From: UBA2882 sp964619485
GTDB lineage: Bacteria; Bacillota; Clostridia; Lachnospirales; Lachnospiraceae
Assembly: GCA_964619485.1 (NCBI GenBank)
Contig: CAZUCI010000003.1
Location: forward strand, 1-64,000
DNA length: 64,000 nucleotides
Direction of reading: 5' to 3'
Shown here one piece after another: positions 16,259 to 25,942 of the stretch (within the stretch, counting starts at the first letter, position 1; each line of letters starts with the position of its first letter). A program made the position numbers and the translations under genes. Under the pieces are notes generated by a model. The model did no database searches. It saw only the letters and a program-made list of their open reading frames with translations, and was not told the DNA's origin.

Positions 16259-16516
16259 ATGAAATCATTTAATTATGTCATTACCGATGAGATTGGTATT
16301 CATGCAAGACCGGCAGGGCTGCTTGTAAAGGAAGCGAAGAATTTTGAATGTGCGATTACCCTTCATCATGAAGGAAAGAGTGCAGATGCAAGAAAGCTCA
16401 TGGGCGTTATGGCACTTGGAATTAAGAACGGTGCCGCAGTTACGGTGGAATGTGAAGGCGCAGATGAAGATCTGGCTGTAAATGCAATGGAAGCATTCTT
16501 TAAAAATAATTTATAA
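16259..16516 (+). CDS. ptsH: Phosphocarrier protein HPr (without regulatory Ser46)
   Basis: An 85-residue HPr with the active-site loop GIHARPAG, H15 accepting phosphate from enzyme I. The segment that normally holds the HPr-kinase target (KSIMGVMSLG in Bacillus) reads RKLMGVMALG, so position 46 is lysine instead of serine. This protein can serve PTS transport but should not form HPr(Ser-P), the CcpA corepressor. AGGAG precedes the ATG. ptsI follows about 100 bases later after a GC-rich hairpin. Confidence 0.93.
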   Translation: MKSFNYVITDEIGIHARPAGLLVKEAKNFECAITLHHEGKSADARKLMGVMALGIKNGAAVTVECEGADEDLAVNAMEAFFKNNL

Positions 16517-16551
16517 AAACAATTTATAAAAACAAGGTACGGCTTTCAGTG

Positions 16552-16585
16552 GATTGCAGGCAGCAAATGCGGCCTGCAATCTTTC
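16552..16585 (+). terminator. Hairpin between ptsH and ptsI
   Basis: GATTGCAGGC (16552-16561) pairs perfectly with GCCTGCAATC (16572-16581), followed by the short T-rich TTTCT. It is probably a partial terminator or mRNA stabiliser that sets the ptsH:ptsI ratio. Confidence 0.6.
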
Positions 16586-16614
16586 TATAGGAAAAGACAG
16601 GAAGAGGAAAAAAC

Positions 16615-18231
16615 ATGCAGATGAGAGATGGAAAGGCTGTTTTTCGAGGAATAGCCATTGGAAAAATCAAATTTTTATCCAAGACAGAAAAGCAGGTAGA
16701 AAGAAGAAAAATTGAGGACAGGGAGCAGGAGCTTCATAGATATGAACAGGCAAAGGAGCAGGCTGTTTTACAGCTGAATGCTTTATATGAAAAGGCTGTC
16801 AAAGAGGTCGGAGAAGTAAACGCAAACATCTTTGAGGTACATGCCATGATGCTGGAGGATGATGATTATAACGATTCCATACATAACCTGATTACCTCAC
16901 AGGGAGTGAATGCGGAGTATGCTGTTGCAACAACCGGGGATAACTTTTCTGAAATGTTTGCCAATATGGAGGATGAGTATTTTAGCGCACGTGCCGCGGA
17001 TATTAAGGATATTTCAGAGCGTGTTGTCAGAATTTTATCCGGAAATGAGGGAAGTGACCAGCTGGGTGATGAGCCGGTCATTGTTGTGGCACAGGATCTG
17101 GCACCCAGTGAAACGGTACAGATGGATAAAACCAAACTGCTCTCCTTTGTGACAGAGCTGGGTTCTACCAATTCTCATACGGCCATTCTGGCAAGAACCA
17201 TGGGAATTCCGGCTTTGATTGGTATTGCAATTGAAAAAGAGTGGGATGGAAGACAGGCCATTGTGGATGGAGTCAGCGGGAAGCTGATTGTAGATCCGGA
17301 TGAGGAAACCTTGTCAGAGTACAGGGATAAGCTTGCCAGGGAAGAGGAGCAGAAACAGCTTTTACTGACCATGAAGGGGAAGGAAAATATTACAAAGAGT
17401 GGACAAAGGATCAATCTCTATGCTAATATCGGAAACGTATCAGACCTTGCAACGGTACTGCAAAATGACGCAGGTGGAATTGGGCTGTTCCGCAGTGAAT
17501 TCCTGTATTTGGAAAAGGATACATTTCCAACAGAGGAGGAGCAGTTTGCTGTCTATCGTCATGTGGCAGAGACAATGGCGGGCAAACCTGTTATTATCCG
17601 TACCCTTGATATTGGTGCTGATAAGCAGGTAGATTACTTTGAACTGGATAAAGAGGAAAATCCGGCGATGGGGTATCGCGCCATCCGCATCTGTCTGACC
17701 AGAAGAGAAATCTTTAAGACACAGCTGCGCGCGCTGTTTCGTGCCAGCAACTATGGGAAAATCATGATTATGTATCCTATGATTATTTCGGTAGAAGAAG
17801 TGAGAACAATAAAAGAAATAGTGGAAGAAGTAAAAGCAGAATTGAGGGAAGCAGGCATCAAATTTGATGCAGTAGAGCAGGGAATCATGATTGAGACACC
17901 TGCGGCAGCAATCATCAGCGACCAACTGGCAAAGGAAGTAGATTTTTTCAGTATTGGAACCAACGATTTGACTCAGTATACATTGGCTATTGACCGTCAG
18001 AATGCCAAACTGGACATTTTTTACAATCCCCATCATGAAGCAATCCTGCGCATGATTGAGCTTGTTGTAAAAAATGCACATGAGGCTGGAATCTGGGCAG
18101 GAATCTGTGGAGAGCTCGGAGCCGATATGGAGCTGACAGAACGCTTTCTTGCCATGGGGGTAGATGAATTGTCTGTTTCACCGGCCTGCATTCTTCCAAT
18201 TCGCAAGCTTGTAAGAGAGTCAGGAGAATAA
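16615..18231 (+). CDS. ptsI: PTS enzyme I (phosphoenolpyruvate-protein phosphotransferase)
   Basis: A 538-residue enzyme I that moves phosphate from PEP to HPr. The active-site histidine is H188 in GSTNSHTAILART. The PEP-binding barrel shows GGIGLFRSEFLY, the DIGADKQ segment, FSIGTNDLTQYTLA and the catalytic cysteine C498 in GICGELGAD. The length is slightly short of the usual 570 because the C-terminus ends soon after ILPIRKLVR. AGGAAGAGGAAAA precedes ATG 16615. The HAD gene follows with 3 bases between. Confidence 0.96.
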   Translation: MQMRDGKAVFRGIAIGKIKFLSKTEKQVERRKIEDREQELHRYEQAKEQAVLQLNALYEKAVKEVGEVNANIFEVHAMMLEDDDYNDSIHNLITSQGVNAEYAVATTGDNFSEMFANMEDEYFSARAADIKDISERVVRILSGNEGSDQLGDEPVIVVAQDLAPSETVQMDKTKLLSFVTELGSTNSHTAILARTMGIPALIGIAIEKEWDGRQAIVDGVSGKLIVDPDEETLSEYRDKLAREEEQKQLLLTMKGKENITKSGQRINLYANIGNVSDLATVLQNDAGGIGLFRSEFLYLEKDTFPTEEEQFAVYRHVAETMAGKPVIIRTLDIGADKQVDYFELDKEENPAMGYRAIRICLTRREIFKTQLRALFRASNYGKIMIMYPMIISVEEVRTIKEIVEEVKAELREAGIKFDAVEQGIMIETPAAAIISDQLAKEVDFFSIGTNDLTQYTLAIDRQNAKLDIFYNPHHEAILRMIELVVKNAHEAGIWAGICGELGADMELTERFLAMGVDELSVSPACILPIRKLVRESGE

Positions 18232-18234
18232 AAT

Positions 18235-19056
18235 ATGAAGCAGAAACTTCTTTTTTTTGATATTGACGGCACCCTGGTAAATTTTGAGGGAGAGATGCCG
18301 GAATCAACCAGAGAGGCTCTTAGGAGAGCCAGAGAACAGGGACATAAATTGGTGATTTGTACAGGCAGAAGCCGCCAACAGGTCTATGACTGGCTGGAAC
18401 AGTACGGATTTGACGGCTATATCTGTGCCTCCGGAGCCTATGTGGAATATGAGGGAAAAGTAATCAGCCACAGGACAGTGGATGCAAAGGCATTGGCTAA
18501 GCTGGTGGACTATTTTGAAAAGGAACACATTATCTACTGCTTCCAGGCAGCAGAGCATACGGTTACCAACAGGGCAGGCATGGAAGGTATGGTACGTATG
18601 TTTGCAGACCGCCTCGGTGGAGGAGCTGATGTGATGAAACGGATTATAAAAGAAACTTTACAGGATGAAGATTTGAAAAGCCATACAGAGACAGAAAAGA
18701 TGGTCTACTATGAATCACCGGTATGTGTCAGAGAAGTGGCAGAGCAGCTGGCACCGGAGTTTGAAGTGGCAGCATCCAGCTTTGAAAAACCGGATGAGAC
18801 CAGTGGCGAGGTGACCATGACAGGCATAAACAAGTCCTTTGGAATTAAGGTCATAGAGGATTACCTCCACATGAAAAGAGAGGATACCATTGCTTTTGGT
18901 GATGGGCCAAATGACCTGGATATGTTAGAGTATGCCGGAATCGGAGTCTGTATGGGCAACGCCATGGACTATGTCAAGGAGACTGCGGATATGATAACAG
19001 ATCACATTAATGAGGATGGAATCCTGCATGCCATGGAAAAATTGAAACTGATTTGA
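18235..19056 (+). CDS. Cof-type HAD phosphatase
   Basis: A 273-residue HAD hydrolase with motif I FFDIDGTLVNF (D9 nucleophile, D11), motif II VICTGRS and motif IV FGDGPNDLDML. A type IIB cap domain lies at about residues 85-190. Such enzymes dephosphorylate sugar phosphates or similar small metabolites. It is packed against ptsI and probably translated from the same mRNA, hinting at a role in sugar phosphate balance. Confidence 0.9.
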   Translation: MKQKLLFFDIDGTLVNFEGEMPESTREALRRAREQGHKLVICTGRSRQQVYDWLEQYGFDGYICASGAYVEYEGKVISHRTVDAKALAKLVDYFEKEHIIYCFQAAEHTVTNRAGMEGMVRMFADRLGGGADVMKRIIKETLQDEDLKSHTETEKMVYYESPVCVREVAEQLAPEFEVAASSFEKPDETSGEVTMTGINKSFGIKVIEDYLHMKREDTIAFGDGPNDLDMLEYAGIGVCMGNAMDYVKETADMITDHINEDGILHAMEKLKLI

Positions 19057-19137
19057 CAGAAATTTGAAAATTAAAAAATATATAAGAAAAAAACAGAAAA
19101 TTTAGTGCTTTTTTTCGAAATAGATTGCAATCTTTCA

Positions 19138-19166
19138 TTGCACTTTTTATGGAACAAATTTATAAT
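19138..19166 (+). promoter_or_regulatory. Promoter of the diguanylate cyclase gene
   Basis: TTGCAC (19138-19143), a 17-base spacer and TATAAT (19161-19166). Confidence 0.75.
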
Positions 19167-19182
19167 GAATTAAGGAAAGCGA

Positions 19183-19251
19183 ATGGATGAAAAAACATTT
19201 AGCTTTGAGAAATGTAAGGCGCTTGCAGAGCATAAGGTACGAAAAGGATAA
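19183..19251 (+). CDS. Possible 22-residue leader peptide
   Basis: AAGGAAAGC precedes ATG 19183, which opens a short frame beginning MDEKTFSFEKCK and ending KVRKG at a TAA. It stops 5 bases before the ATG of the diguanylate cyclase, and the AAGGA of that gene lies in its last codons, so the two could be translationally coupled. It is short, and chance is a real alternative. Confidence 0.3.
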   Translation: MDEKTFSFEKCKALAEHKVRKG

Positions 19252-19256
19252 ATTGA

Positions 19257-20999
19257 ATGGAAAAAAAGCAGAAGGATATGTCTGAACGAAACAGACTGTT
19301 TAAAAAAAGAATCACAAAGGCTTACTATGTGCTGGTTGTGGTTATGTTTTTGATGCTGATCAGCAACCTGATTTTTACCGACAAAAGAAAGTCAGACTAT
19401 GGTCTTGGCACCTTTGAACAGTGGGAACAATACTGGGTGGATCAGTCGGGTGAGGTCTTTGACTTTGATCATATGGAGAATTATGCAGAGGGAAGAGAGA
19501 ATATCATCTTTGCCTATCTGGACTTACCGGATGATATCGATGATGGAGACAGTCTGGTATTTCGAAGCAAGAACTGCAGTGTAAATATTGAGGTGGATAA
19601 AAACAGTATTTACGAGACGGACATGGTAAGTGCGCCTTTTTATAATCATTCTCCGGGAACCAGATGGAATGTGGTTCATTTATCGGAGGCTTATGCCGGA
19701 AAGAGGATTTCCATGGAGCTTACCATGGCCTATAAGGATGGCAGGGCTGAGATTGATAACGTTTATCTTGGTGATGCGGCGGCAGTTATTGTGTCCACAA
19801 TCAGAGGAAAAGCAGTTGCTTTCTTTGTCAGTCTGTGTATGCTTTTTGTGGGCTTAATTTATCTGTTTGGAAGCTTCATATTCAACAGGGCTTCTGAGGA
19901 AAAGGATTTGAGCCTGCGTTACCTGGGACTGTTTGCGGTTATTTTATCGATATGGGGACTGTTGGAAACGAATCTGTTTCAGTTCTTTTCCAGCTATCTT
20001 CGTGAGATTCATGTGGCAGACAATATGATGCTGGTGCTTGGCAGTGTCTGTCTGTTCCTCTATATGGAGGAGGACTATGGTCTGTTCAGGCAGAGATGGT
20101 CAAAGGTGCTGGTGACACTCAATATTGGATATATTCTTTTTGCCACGGTGTCTCAGCTTGTGGGATGGAAGGATTTTCATCAGACCCTCAATGGAGCAGT
20201 GGCCGCCTATGCCATTGCCAGCGTGCTGCTGATTGTCTGCACGGTTCACCAGAGTATTGAGAATAGAAGAGCAGGAAAAAAAGATCCCTTCGCAGCAATC
20301 CAACAGATAGGTGTTTTTTTACTTGGCTTGTCTGTGTTTTTTGACTTTATGCGTTATATGTATATAGATGTGATGGACCGGGCGTTCTTTACCAGAATTG
20401 GAATGCTTGTCTGTATTCTGTTTTTGGGAGTGGGCAATATCTCTCACATGATTACGCTGGTGAAGCAGGGCTTCCACTCTGATATTATCAGCCGCCTTGC
20501 CTATGAGGACGGACTTACGGAGGTAGGTAACCGCACTGCTTACAAGGAGCGCATCGACAAGGTTCGCTCAGGTGAGAAGGAGAGCGTCCGTTCGATGGCA
20601 ATTATTATGTTTGATATTAACTGCCTGAAGGAAGTTAATGATCATTTGGGACATAAGGCGGGAGATGAGCTGATTCTTGCAACATCCAAGCTGCTGAAGG
20701 AAGCCTTTTCTAAAACAGAAGCAGAGATTTATCGAATTGGCGGGGATGAATTTGTTGTAATTGTAGTGGCGACACAGGTGGAGCAGATTGTGGAGGAAGG
20801 TCTTAGAAGGTTTGAGGAGAGACGCTGCCTGGTAAATGAGCTGGGAAATTACAGGTTTGAAATTGAAGTGGCAAAGGGTGTGGGAATCGCAGATATTTTT
20901 GATGAGGAACATTTGATGAAGGCACAGCAGACGGCAGACCACGAGATGTATAAGAATAAAAGTGCACTGAAACAGAGGAGAGCAAAGGTGGTCCGTTGA
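19257..20999 (+). CDS. Membrane-bound diguanylate cyclase (GGDEF)
   Basis: A 580-residue protein. One membrane helix (about residues 22-42) is followed by an extracellular domain of roughly 140 residues. A block of about seven helices (residues 180-400) comes next in a 7TM-DISM-like arrangement. The C-terminal GGDEF domain (about 410-570) carries an intact GGDEF at 495-499, so it should make cyclic di-GMP from GTP in response to an extracellular ligand. No EAL domain is present; the GGDEF-EAL protein at 38915 could remove the product. Confidence 0.9.
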   Translation: MEKKQKDMSERNRLFKKRITKAYYVLVVVMFLMLISNLIFTDKRKSDYGLGTFEQWEQYWVDQSGEVFDFDHMENYAEGRENIIFAYLDLPDDIDDGDSLVFRSKNCSVNIEVDKNSIYETDMVSAPFYNHSPGTRWNVVHLSEAYAGKRISMELTMAYKDGRAEIDNVYLGDAAAVIVSTIRGKAVAFFVSLCMLFVGLIYLFGSFIFNRASEEKDLSLRYLGLFAVILSIWGLLETNLFQFFSSYLREIHVADNMMLVLGSVCLFLYMEEDYGLFRQRWSKVLVTLNIGYILFATVSQLVGWKDFHQTLNGAVAAYAIASVLLIVCTVHQSIENRRAGKKDPFAAIQQIGVFLLGLSVFFDFMRYMYIDVMDRAFFTRIGMLVCILFLGVGNISHMITLVKQGFHSDIISRLAYEDGLTEVGNRTAYKERIDKVRSGEKESVRSMAIIMFDINCLKEVNDHLGHKAGDELILATSKLLKEAFSKTEAEIYRIGGDEFVVIVVATQVEQIVEEGLRRFEERRCLVNELGNYRFEIEVAKGVGIADIFDEEHLMKAQQTADHEMYKNKSALKQRRAKVVR

Positions 21000-21004
21000 G
21001 ATTT

Positions 21005-21889
21005 TCAACGGACCTTTCTATAGATGCTGGGTGTCTGTCCGTATTTTTTCTTAAAGAGACGGTTGAAGTAGGAGAGATTATCAAAGCCACAGTCGGTGGC
21101 AATAACTAAAATACTGTCTTCAGAGGAAAGAAGCATTCTGCTTGCTACGTTTAAGCGGTAATCGTTGAGATAATTGATAAAAGAAGTACCCATGGAGTTT
21201 TTAAAAAAACGCATGAAATGAGAGGCGGATAAGCCACAGGCAGATGAAATTTCATCAATTGTGATGGTTTCTTTATAATGATTTTGAATATAGCCAAGGA
21301 TTTCCTTGATGCGGTCGAGGTCTCGCTCAGAGACAGCGGCCTTTTTTTGATTTTCGGAGTCGGAGGCCTGAGCATAAAGAATATAGAAGAACTCTGTCAG
21401 ATAGCTCTTGATTGCAAGCTGGTAGCCCTTTGAGAAGGTTTTGCAGATACGGTCTGCTCTGTTCAGACACTCAGACAGCTCATGATAAAAGGGGGCATCA
21501 TCACAAATCAGAGTGGGAAGACAGAGCTTATGGGACAGGAGTGGTACAAAAAATTCATTATCCAGGGCATCCGCATACTTACTCATAAGCATTTCGATGG
21601 AAAAGATAATATTTTCATATTCCATAGTCTGGTTTTCATATTGGGAGATTCCGTGGATTTCACCGGGGAGAACCATGATAATATCGCCGCCCTCCACATA
21701 GTGGGATTGAAAATTGACGTTCACATAGCCCTTTCCTTTTTTGATATAAATGATTTCCATATAGCTGTGCCAATGCATGGAAACCTCTGAAAAGTCCAGG
21801 GGGATGGAACAAATATAGGTATTGTAAGGAAAAGAAGGATCTGCGTGAAATTTCTTCTCCAGATAGGTTTCGTAATCAGTTTGATTCAT
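21005..21889 (-). CDS. AraC-family regulator with cupin sensor domain
   Basis: A 294-residue regulator. The N-terminal 130 residues form an AraC-type cupin (MHWHSYMEIIYIKKGKGYV), the usual sugar-sensing barrel. The C-terminal 100 residues hold two helix-turn-helix units (TIDEISSACGLSASHFMRFFK and the following one ending YGQTPSIYRK). GGAGG lies about 11 bases upstream. It is divergent from the malQ-glgP gene, across 209 bases that hold a leader element also found before malE, so it is a good candidate for their regulator. Confidence 0.92.
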   Translation of the reverse strand: MNQTDYETYLEKKFHADPSFPYNTYICSIPLDFSEVSMHWHSYMEIIYIKKGKGYVNVNFQSHYVEGGDIIMVLPGEIHGISQYENQTMEYENIIFSIEMLMSKYADALDNEFFVPLLSHKLCLPTLICDDAPFYHELSECLNRADRICKTFSKGYQLAIKSYLTEFFYILYAQASDSENQKKAAVSERDLDRIKEILGYIQNHYKETITIDEISSACGLSASHFMRFFKNSMGTSFINYLNDYRLNVASRMLLSSEDSILVIATDCGFDNLSYFNRLFKKKYGQTPSIYRKVR

Positions 21890-21922
21890 GAAAAGATGCC
21901 TCCGCTTCTATTTGTATGCTTC

Positions 21923-21960
21923 GGGTAAAGGTACAGACAAAAGCGGAAAACTTTATGAGT
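21923..21960 (+). promoter_or_regulatory. Shared two-block element upstream of malQ-glgP (copy A)
   Basis: GGGTAAAGGTAC (21923-21934) and AAAACTTTATGAGT (21947-21960) are separated by 12 bases. Both blocks recur exactly at 30703-30742 before the malE-like gene. TAAAG and CTTTA can pair, and flanking TGCTTC/GAAGCA could close an outer stem here. It may be a binding site for the divergent AraC protein or an RNA leader structure. Confidence 0.6.
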
Positions 21961-22098
21961 AAAGAAGCATCTTTTGATAGGATTGTACCATAAGTTGGTT
22001 TTATACTGCAAGCACTATGGAAGAAAAATGCATACAATAGGACCATAGAGAAGCAAAAGATACCAAAACCCTATGAAGTATCGTAAATATAAAACAAC

Positions 22099-25000
22099 AT
22101 GTATATGGGAAGGAACGTGAATGAATTGGACAAGCAGTTAAAACGCGGAGCAGGTATTCTGCTTCCACTGAGCAGTCTGCCATCTCCTTACGGGATTGGT
22201 GCCATGGGAAAGGCAGCCTATGAATTTGTAGATATGCTGCAAAAAGCAGGGCAAAGCTATTGGCAGGTGCTGCCGGTTGGACCAACGAGCTTTGGAGACA
22301 GCCCCTATCAATCCTTTTCCGCATTTGCGGGAAATCCTTACTTTATCGACTTGGATACCCTGGTGGAGGAAGGCCTGTTACAAAGGGAAGAGTTAGCAGG
22401 AGTTAACTGGGGGGAGAAGGAGGATGACATTGATTATGCATGCATCTTTCACGAGAGATTTCAGGTTTTAAAAAAAGCTTTTAAGAGGTCAGAGCATAAA
22501 GAGAATAAAGCCTATTATGATTTCCTGGCTGAAAATGAAGAGTGGCTTCATGATTATGCCATGTACATGGCAATTAAGGTGGCACACAACAATCAGGAAT
22601 GGCTGGCATGGGAAGAGGAAATCCGATTCCGTAAGCCGGATGCACTCAAACAGTATGAAAATGTACTGCAGGATGAAATTGAGTTTTATCAGTTTCTACA
22701 GTATAAGTTTTACGAACAGTGGAACCGCCTGAAAGCCTACGCAAATCGAAAAGGAATTTCTTTGATCGGAGATATTCCGATTTATGTGGCACTGGACAGT
22801 GCGGACGTATGGGCGAATCCCAGACTGTTTCAGCTGGATTGGGAACTGAAGCCTGTGTATGTAGCAGGTTGTCCCCCGGATGCTTTTTCAGATTATGGAC
22901 AGAAATGGGGAAATCCATTATATAACTGGAAGCGTATGGAGCAGGATGGATTTACATGGTGGAAAAAGAGAATTCAGAGTAACGCCAGGTTATATGATGT
23001 AATCCGTATCGACCATTTTATCGGTATTGTTCGCTACTATAATATTCCGGCAGAGGGAGTTCCCAAGGAAGGCTTTTTCAAGGAAGGCCCTGGAAAGAAG
23101 CTGGTTATGGCAATCGATGAGGCAAGAGGCGATTCCAAAATTATTGCAGAGGATCTTGGGGTAGTTGTTCCCGAGGTTGTTGAGCTGGTCAAGGAATCCG
23201 GATATCCCGGGATGAAGATTCTGCAGTTCGGATTTGACGGAAACACAGAAAATGAGCATGCACCACATAATCATGCAAAGAACTTTGTAGTTTATATCGG
23301 AACTCATGATAATGAAACAATCAGGGGCTATATTGCAAATGCCACAGAAGAAAACCACGATTTTATGATGAAGTACATGGATGTAAAGAAGGAAGAGGAT
23401 TTAGTACCGGCATTTTTCCGCACCCTGTATGGCAGCGTGGCAGATGTTGTCATAGCCCAGATGCAGGATATTCTGGGAAAAGATAATTCGGCCCGTATGA
23501 ATCTGCCATCCACCATTGGAACCAATTGGAGATGGCGTATGAAGCAGGAGGAATTTACAGAAGAGCTTCAGCAGAAATTGTATGATATGACCCGTATTTA
23601 CGGAAGGAACAGTAAAAAATATTATTTTGACAAGGAGAATGTTATGTTAACTACTATTTGCAAAGATAAATACAATAAGGAAATCAAGGATTGTACCAAT
23701 GAAGAATTATATTATGCTTTATTAAAGATGACCAAGGATCTGGCAGCAGAAAAAGAAAATAATGAAGGAAAGAAAAAGGTTTATTATGTTTCCGCAGAAT
23801 TTTTGATTGGAAAGCTGTTATCCAACAACCTGATTAACCTGGGCGTATTCGCTGATGTGAAAAAGGAGTTGGAGAAAAACGGTAAGAGTATTTATGAAAT
23901 CGAAGAGGTTGAGCCAGAGCCATCCCTGGGAAATGGCGGTCTTGGAAGACTTGCAGCATGCTTCTTGGATTCCATGGCAACCCTTGGACTGAACGGAGAT
24001 GGAGTTGGATTAAACTATCACATGGGATTGTTCAAACAGGTTTTTGCTGATAAGAAGCAGAAGGAGACAGCAAATCCATGGATCGAGAAGGAAGGCTGGC
24101 TCACAAAGACAGATGTAAGCTACAAGGTTGATTTTGGTGGATTTTCTGTTACTTCCAGAATGTACGATATCGATGTAACCGGTTATAACAACAGAACAAA
24201 CAAATTACATTTATTTGATATTGAATCTGTTGATGAAAGCCTGATTAAGGGAGATGGCATTAACTTTGATAAAACAGATATCGAGAAAAATTTAACACTT
24301 TTCTTATATCCGGATGACAGTGATGAGGCAGGAAACCTTCTTCGTATTTACCAGCAGTATTTCATGGTCAGCAATGGCGCAAGATTAATCCTGGATGAGT
24401 GTGTTGCGAAGGGCTGTAATTATCATGATTTGGCAGATTATGCCGCAATTCAGATTAACGATACCCATCCATCCATGATTATCCCTGAGTTAATCCGTCT
24501 TTTAATGGAAAAGGATATCGATATCGACGAAGCAATCGAAATTGTTACTAATGTCTGTGCTTATACGAACCATACTATCCTTTCTGAAGCTCTGGAGAAA
24601 TGGCCAATCGCTTACTTAAAGAAGGTGGTTCCACAGTTGGTATTAATCATCCGTATCTTAGACGAGAAGATTCGTGAAAAATATGATGATCCATCTGTTT
24701 ACATCATTGATGATACAGGAAGAGTACACATGGCGCACATGGATATGCACTATGGTCACAGCGTAAATGGTGTTGCTTACCTGCATACAGAGATTTTGAA
24801 AAACTCCGAGCTGAATAATTTCTACAAGATTTATCCTGAGAAATTTAACAACAAGACAAATGGTATTACCTTCCGCAGATGGTTATTACACTGCAACGAA
24901 AATCTGGCTGATTACATCACAGAATTGATCGGTGATGACTACAAGACAGATGCTTCTAAATTAGAGGACTTATTGAAATTTGCAGATAATGAAGAGGTTT

Positions 25001-25896
25001 TAGACAAGCTTTTAGAAATCAAAAAGCAGGAAAAGGTTATTCTGAAAAATTACCTGAAGGAGACACAGAATGTAGAAGTAGATGAAAATTCTATCTTTGA
25101 CATTCAGGTTAAGAGGCTTCATGAGTACAAACGTCAGCAGATGAATGCGCTCTGGGTAATCTATAAATACCTGGATATCAAGGCTGGAAACAAACCCTCC
25201 ACACCAATTACAGTTGTATTTGGTGCAAAGGCAGCACCTGCTTACCGCATTGCAAAAGACATCATTCACCTGATTCTTTGCTTATCCGATATCATAAATA
25301 ATGACCCGGAAGTAAATCCATACTTGAAAGTTGTTATGGTAGAGAATTATAATGTAACTAAGGCAGCTAAGATTATTCCGGCATGTGATATTTCCGAACA
25401 GATTTCCCTGGCTTCCAAGGAGGCTTCCGGAACAGGAAACATGAAGTTTATGTTAAATGGTGCAGTTACATTAGGAACAAGAGACGGCGCAAATGTTGAG
25501 ATCGGACAGCTGGTTGGTGAGGATAATATTTACTTCTTTGGAAAGAGCAGTGAAGAAGTGATTGAACATTATGAGAAAGCAGATTATATCGCAAAGGATT
25601 ATTATGAAAAGAATCCAATGATCAAGGAACTGGTTGATTTCATCGTCAGCAAAGAGGTTCTTGCAGTTGGAGACAAGGAAGCTTTGGAGCGTCTGCATCA
25701 TGAACTGATCAGCAAAGACTGGTTCATGACACTCTTAGATGTTGAGGAATACATTTCCGTAAAAGAGCAGGTATTAACAGATTATGAGGATAAGAATACC
25801 TGGGCTAAGAAGATGCTTATGAATATCAGTAAAGCAGGCTTCTTCTCATCTGACCGTACGATTGCAGAATATAACAACGACATTTGGAAATGCTAA
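22099..25896 (+). CDS. malQ-glgP: Bifunctional 4-alpha-glucanotransferase / glycogen phosphorylase
   Basis: One 1265-codon frame without an internal stop. Residues 1-510 are a GH77 4-alpha-glucanotransferase (GILLPLSSLPSPYGIG, nucleophile D305 in IRIDHF, acid/base E351 in AEDLG, D404 in THDNE). From about 515 it is a GT35 phosphorylase (PEPSLGNGGLGRLAACFLDS; pyridoxal phosphate lysine K1116 in GTGNMKFMLNG). Separate genes are usual. AAGGAG at 23634-23639 precedes an in-frame ATG at 23643 beginning MLTTICKDKY, so a free phosphorylase may also be made. MalQ rearranges maltodextrins and GlgP releases glucose 1-phosphate. The start is uncertain: no good Shine-Dalgarno precedes 22099, and a TTG at 22126 after GGAAGG is possible. 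Confidence 0.92.
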   Translation: MYMGRNVNELDKQLKRGAGILLPLSSLPSPYGIGAMGKAAYEFVDMLQKAGQSYWQVLPVGPTSFGDSPYQSFSAFAGNPYFIDLDTLVEEGLLQREELAGVNWGEKEDDIDYACIFHERFQVLKKAFKRSEHKENKAYYDFLAENEEWLHDYAMYMAIKVAHNNQEWLAWEEEIRFRKPDALKQYENVLQDEIEFYQFLQYKFYEQWNRLKAYANRKGISLIGDIPIYVALDSADVWANPRLFQLDWELKPVYVAGCPPDAFSDYGQKWGNPLYNWKRMEQDGFTWWKKRIQSNARLYDVIRIDHFIGIVRYYNIPAEGVPKEGFFKEGPGKKLVMAIDEARGDSKIIAEDLGVVVPEVVELVKESGYPGMKILQFGFDGNTENEHAPHNHAKNFVVYIGTHDNETIRGYIANATEENHDFMMKYMDVKKEEDLVPAFFRTLYGSVADVVIAQMQDILGKDNSARMNLPSTIGTNWRWRMKQEEFTEELQQKLYDMTRIYGRNSKKYYFDKENVMLTTICKDKYNKEIKDCTNEELYYALLKMTKDLAAEKENNEGKKKVYYVSAEFLIGKLLSNNLINLGVFADVKKELEKNGKSIYEIEEVEPEPSLGNGGLGRLAACFLDSMATLGLNGDGVGLNYHMGLFKQVFADKKQKETANPWIEKEGWLTKTDVSYKVDFGGFSVTSRMYDIDVTGYNNRTNKLHLFDIESVDESLIKGDGINFDKTDIEKNLTLFLYPDDSDEAGNLLRIYQQYFMVSNGARLILDECVAKGCNYHDLADYAAIQINDTHPSMIIPELIRLLMEKDIDIDEAIEIVTNVCAYTNHTILSEALEKWPIAYLKKVVPQLVLIIRILDEKIREKYDDPSVYIIDDTGRVHMAHMDMHYGHSVNGVAYLHTEILKNSELNNFYKIYPEKFNNKTNGITFRRWLLHCNENLADYITELIGDDYKTDASKLEDLLKFADNEEVLDKLLEIKKQEKVILKNYLKETQNVEVDENSIFDIQVKRLHEYKRQQMNALWVIYKYLDIKAGNKPSTPITVVFGAKAAPAYRIAKDIIHLILCLSDIINNDPEVNPYLKVVMVENYNVTKAAKIIPACDISEQISLASKEASGTGNMKFMLNGAVTLGTRDGANVEIGQLVGEDNIYFFGKSSEEVIEHYEKADYIAKDYYEKNPMIKELVDFIVSKEVLAVGDKEALERLHHELISKDWFMTLLDVEEYISVKEQVLTDYEDKNTWAKKMLMNISKAGFFSSDRTIAEYNNDIWKC

Positions 25897-25912
25897 TTTG
25901 ATTCTTGATGAA

Positions 25913-25942
25913 GTCGGGGCAGCTTATGCCCCGGCTTTTTTT
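25913..25942 (+). terminator. Rho-independent terminator after malQ-glgP
   Basis: GTCGGGGCA (25913-25921) pairs with TGCCCCGGC (25927-25935) around GCTTA and is followed by seven T. Confidence 0.92.
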
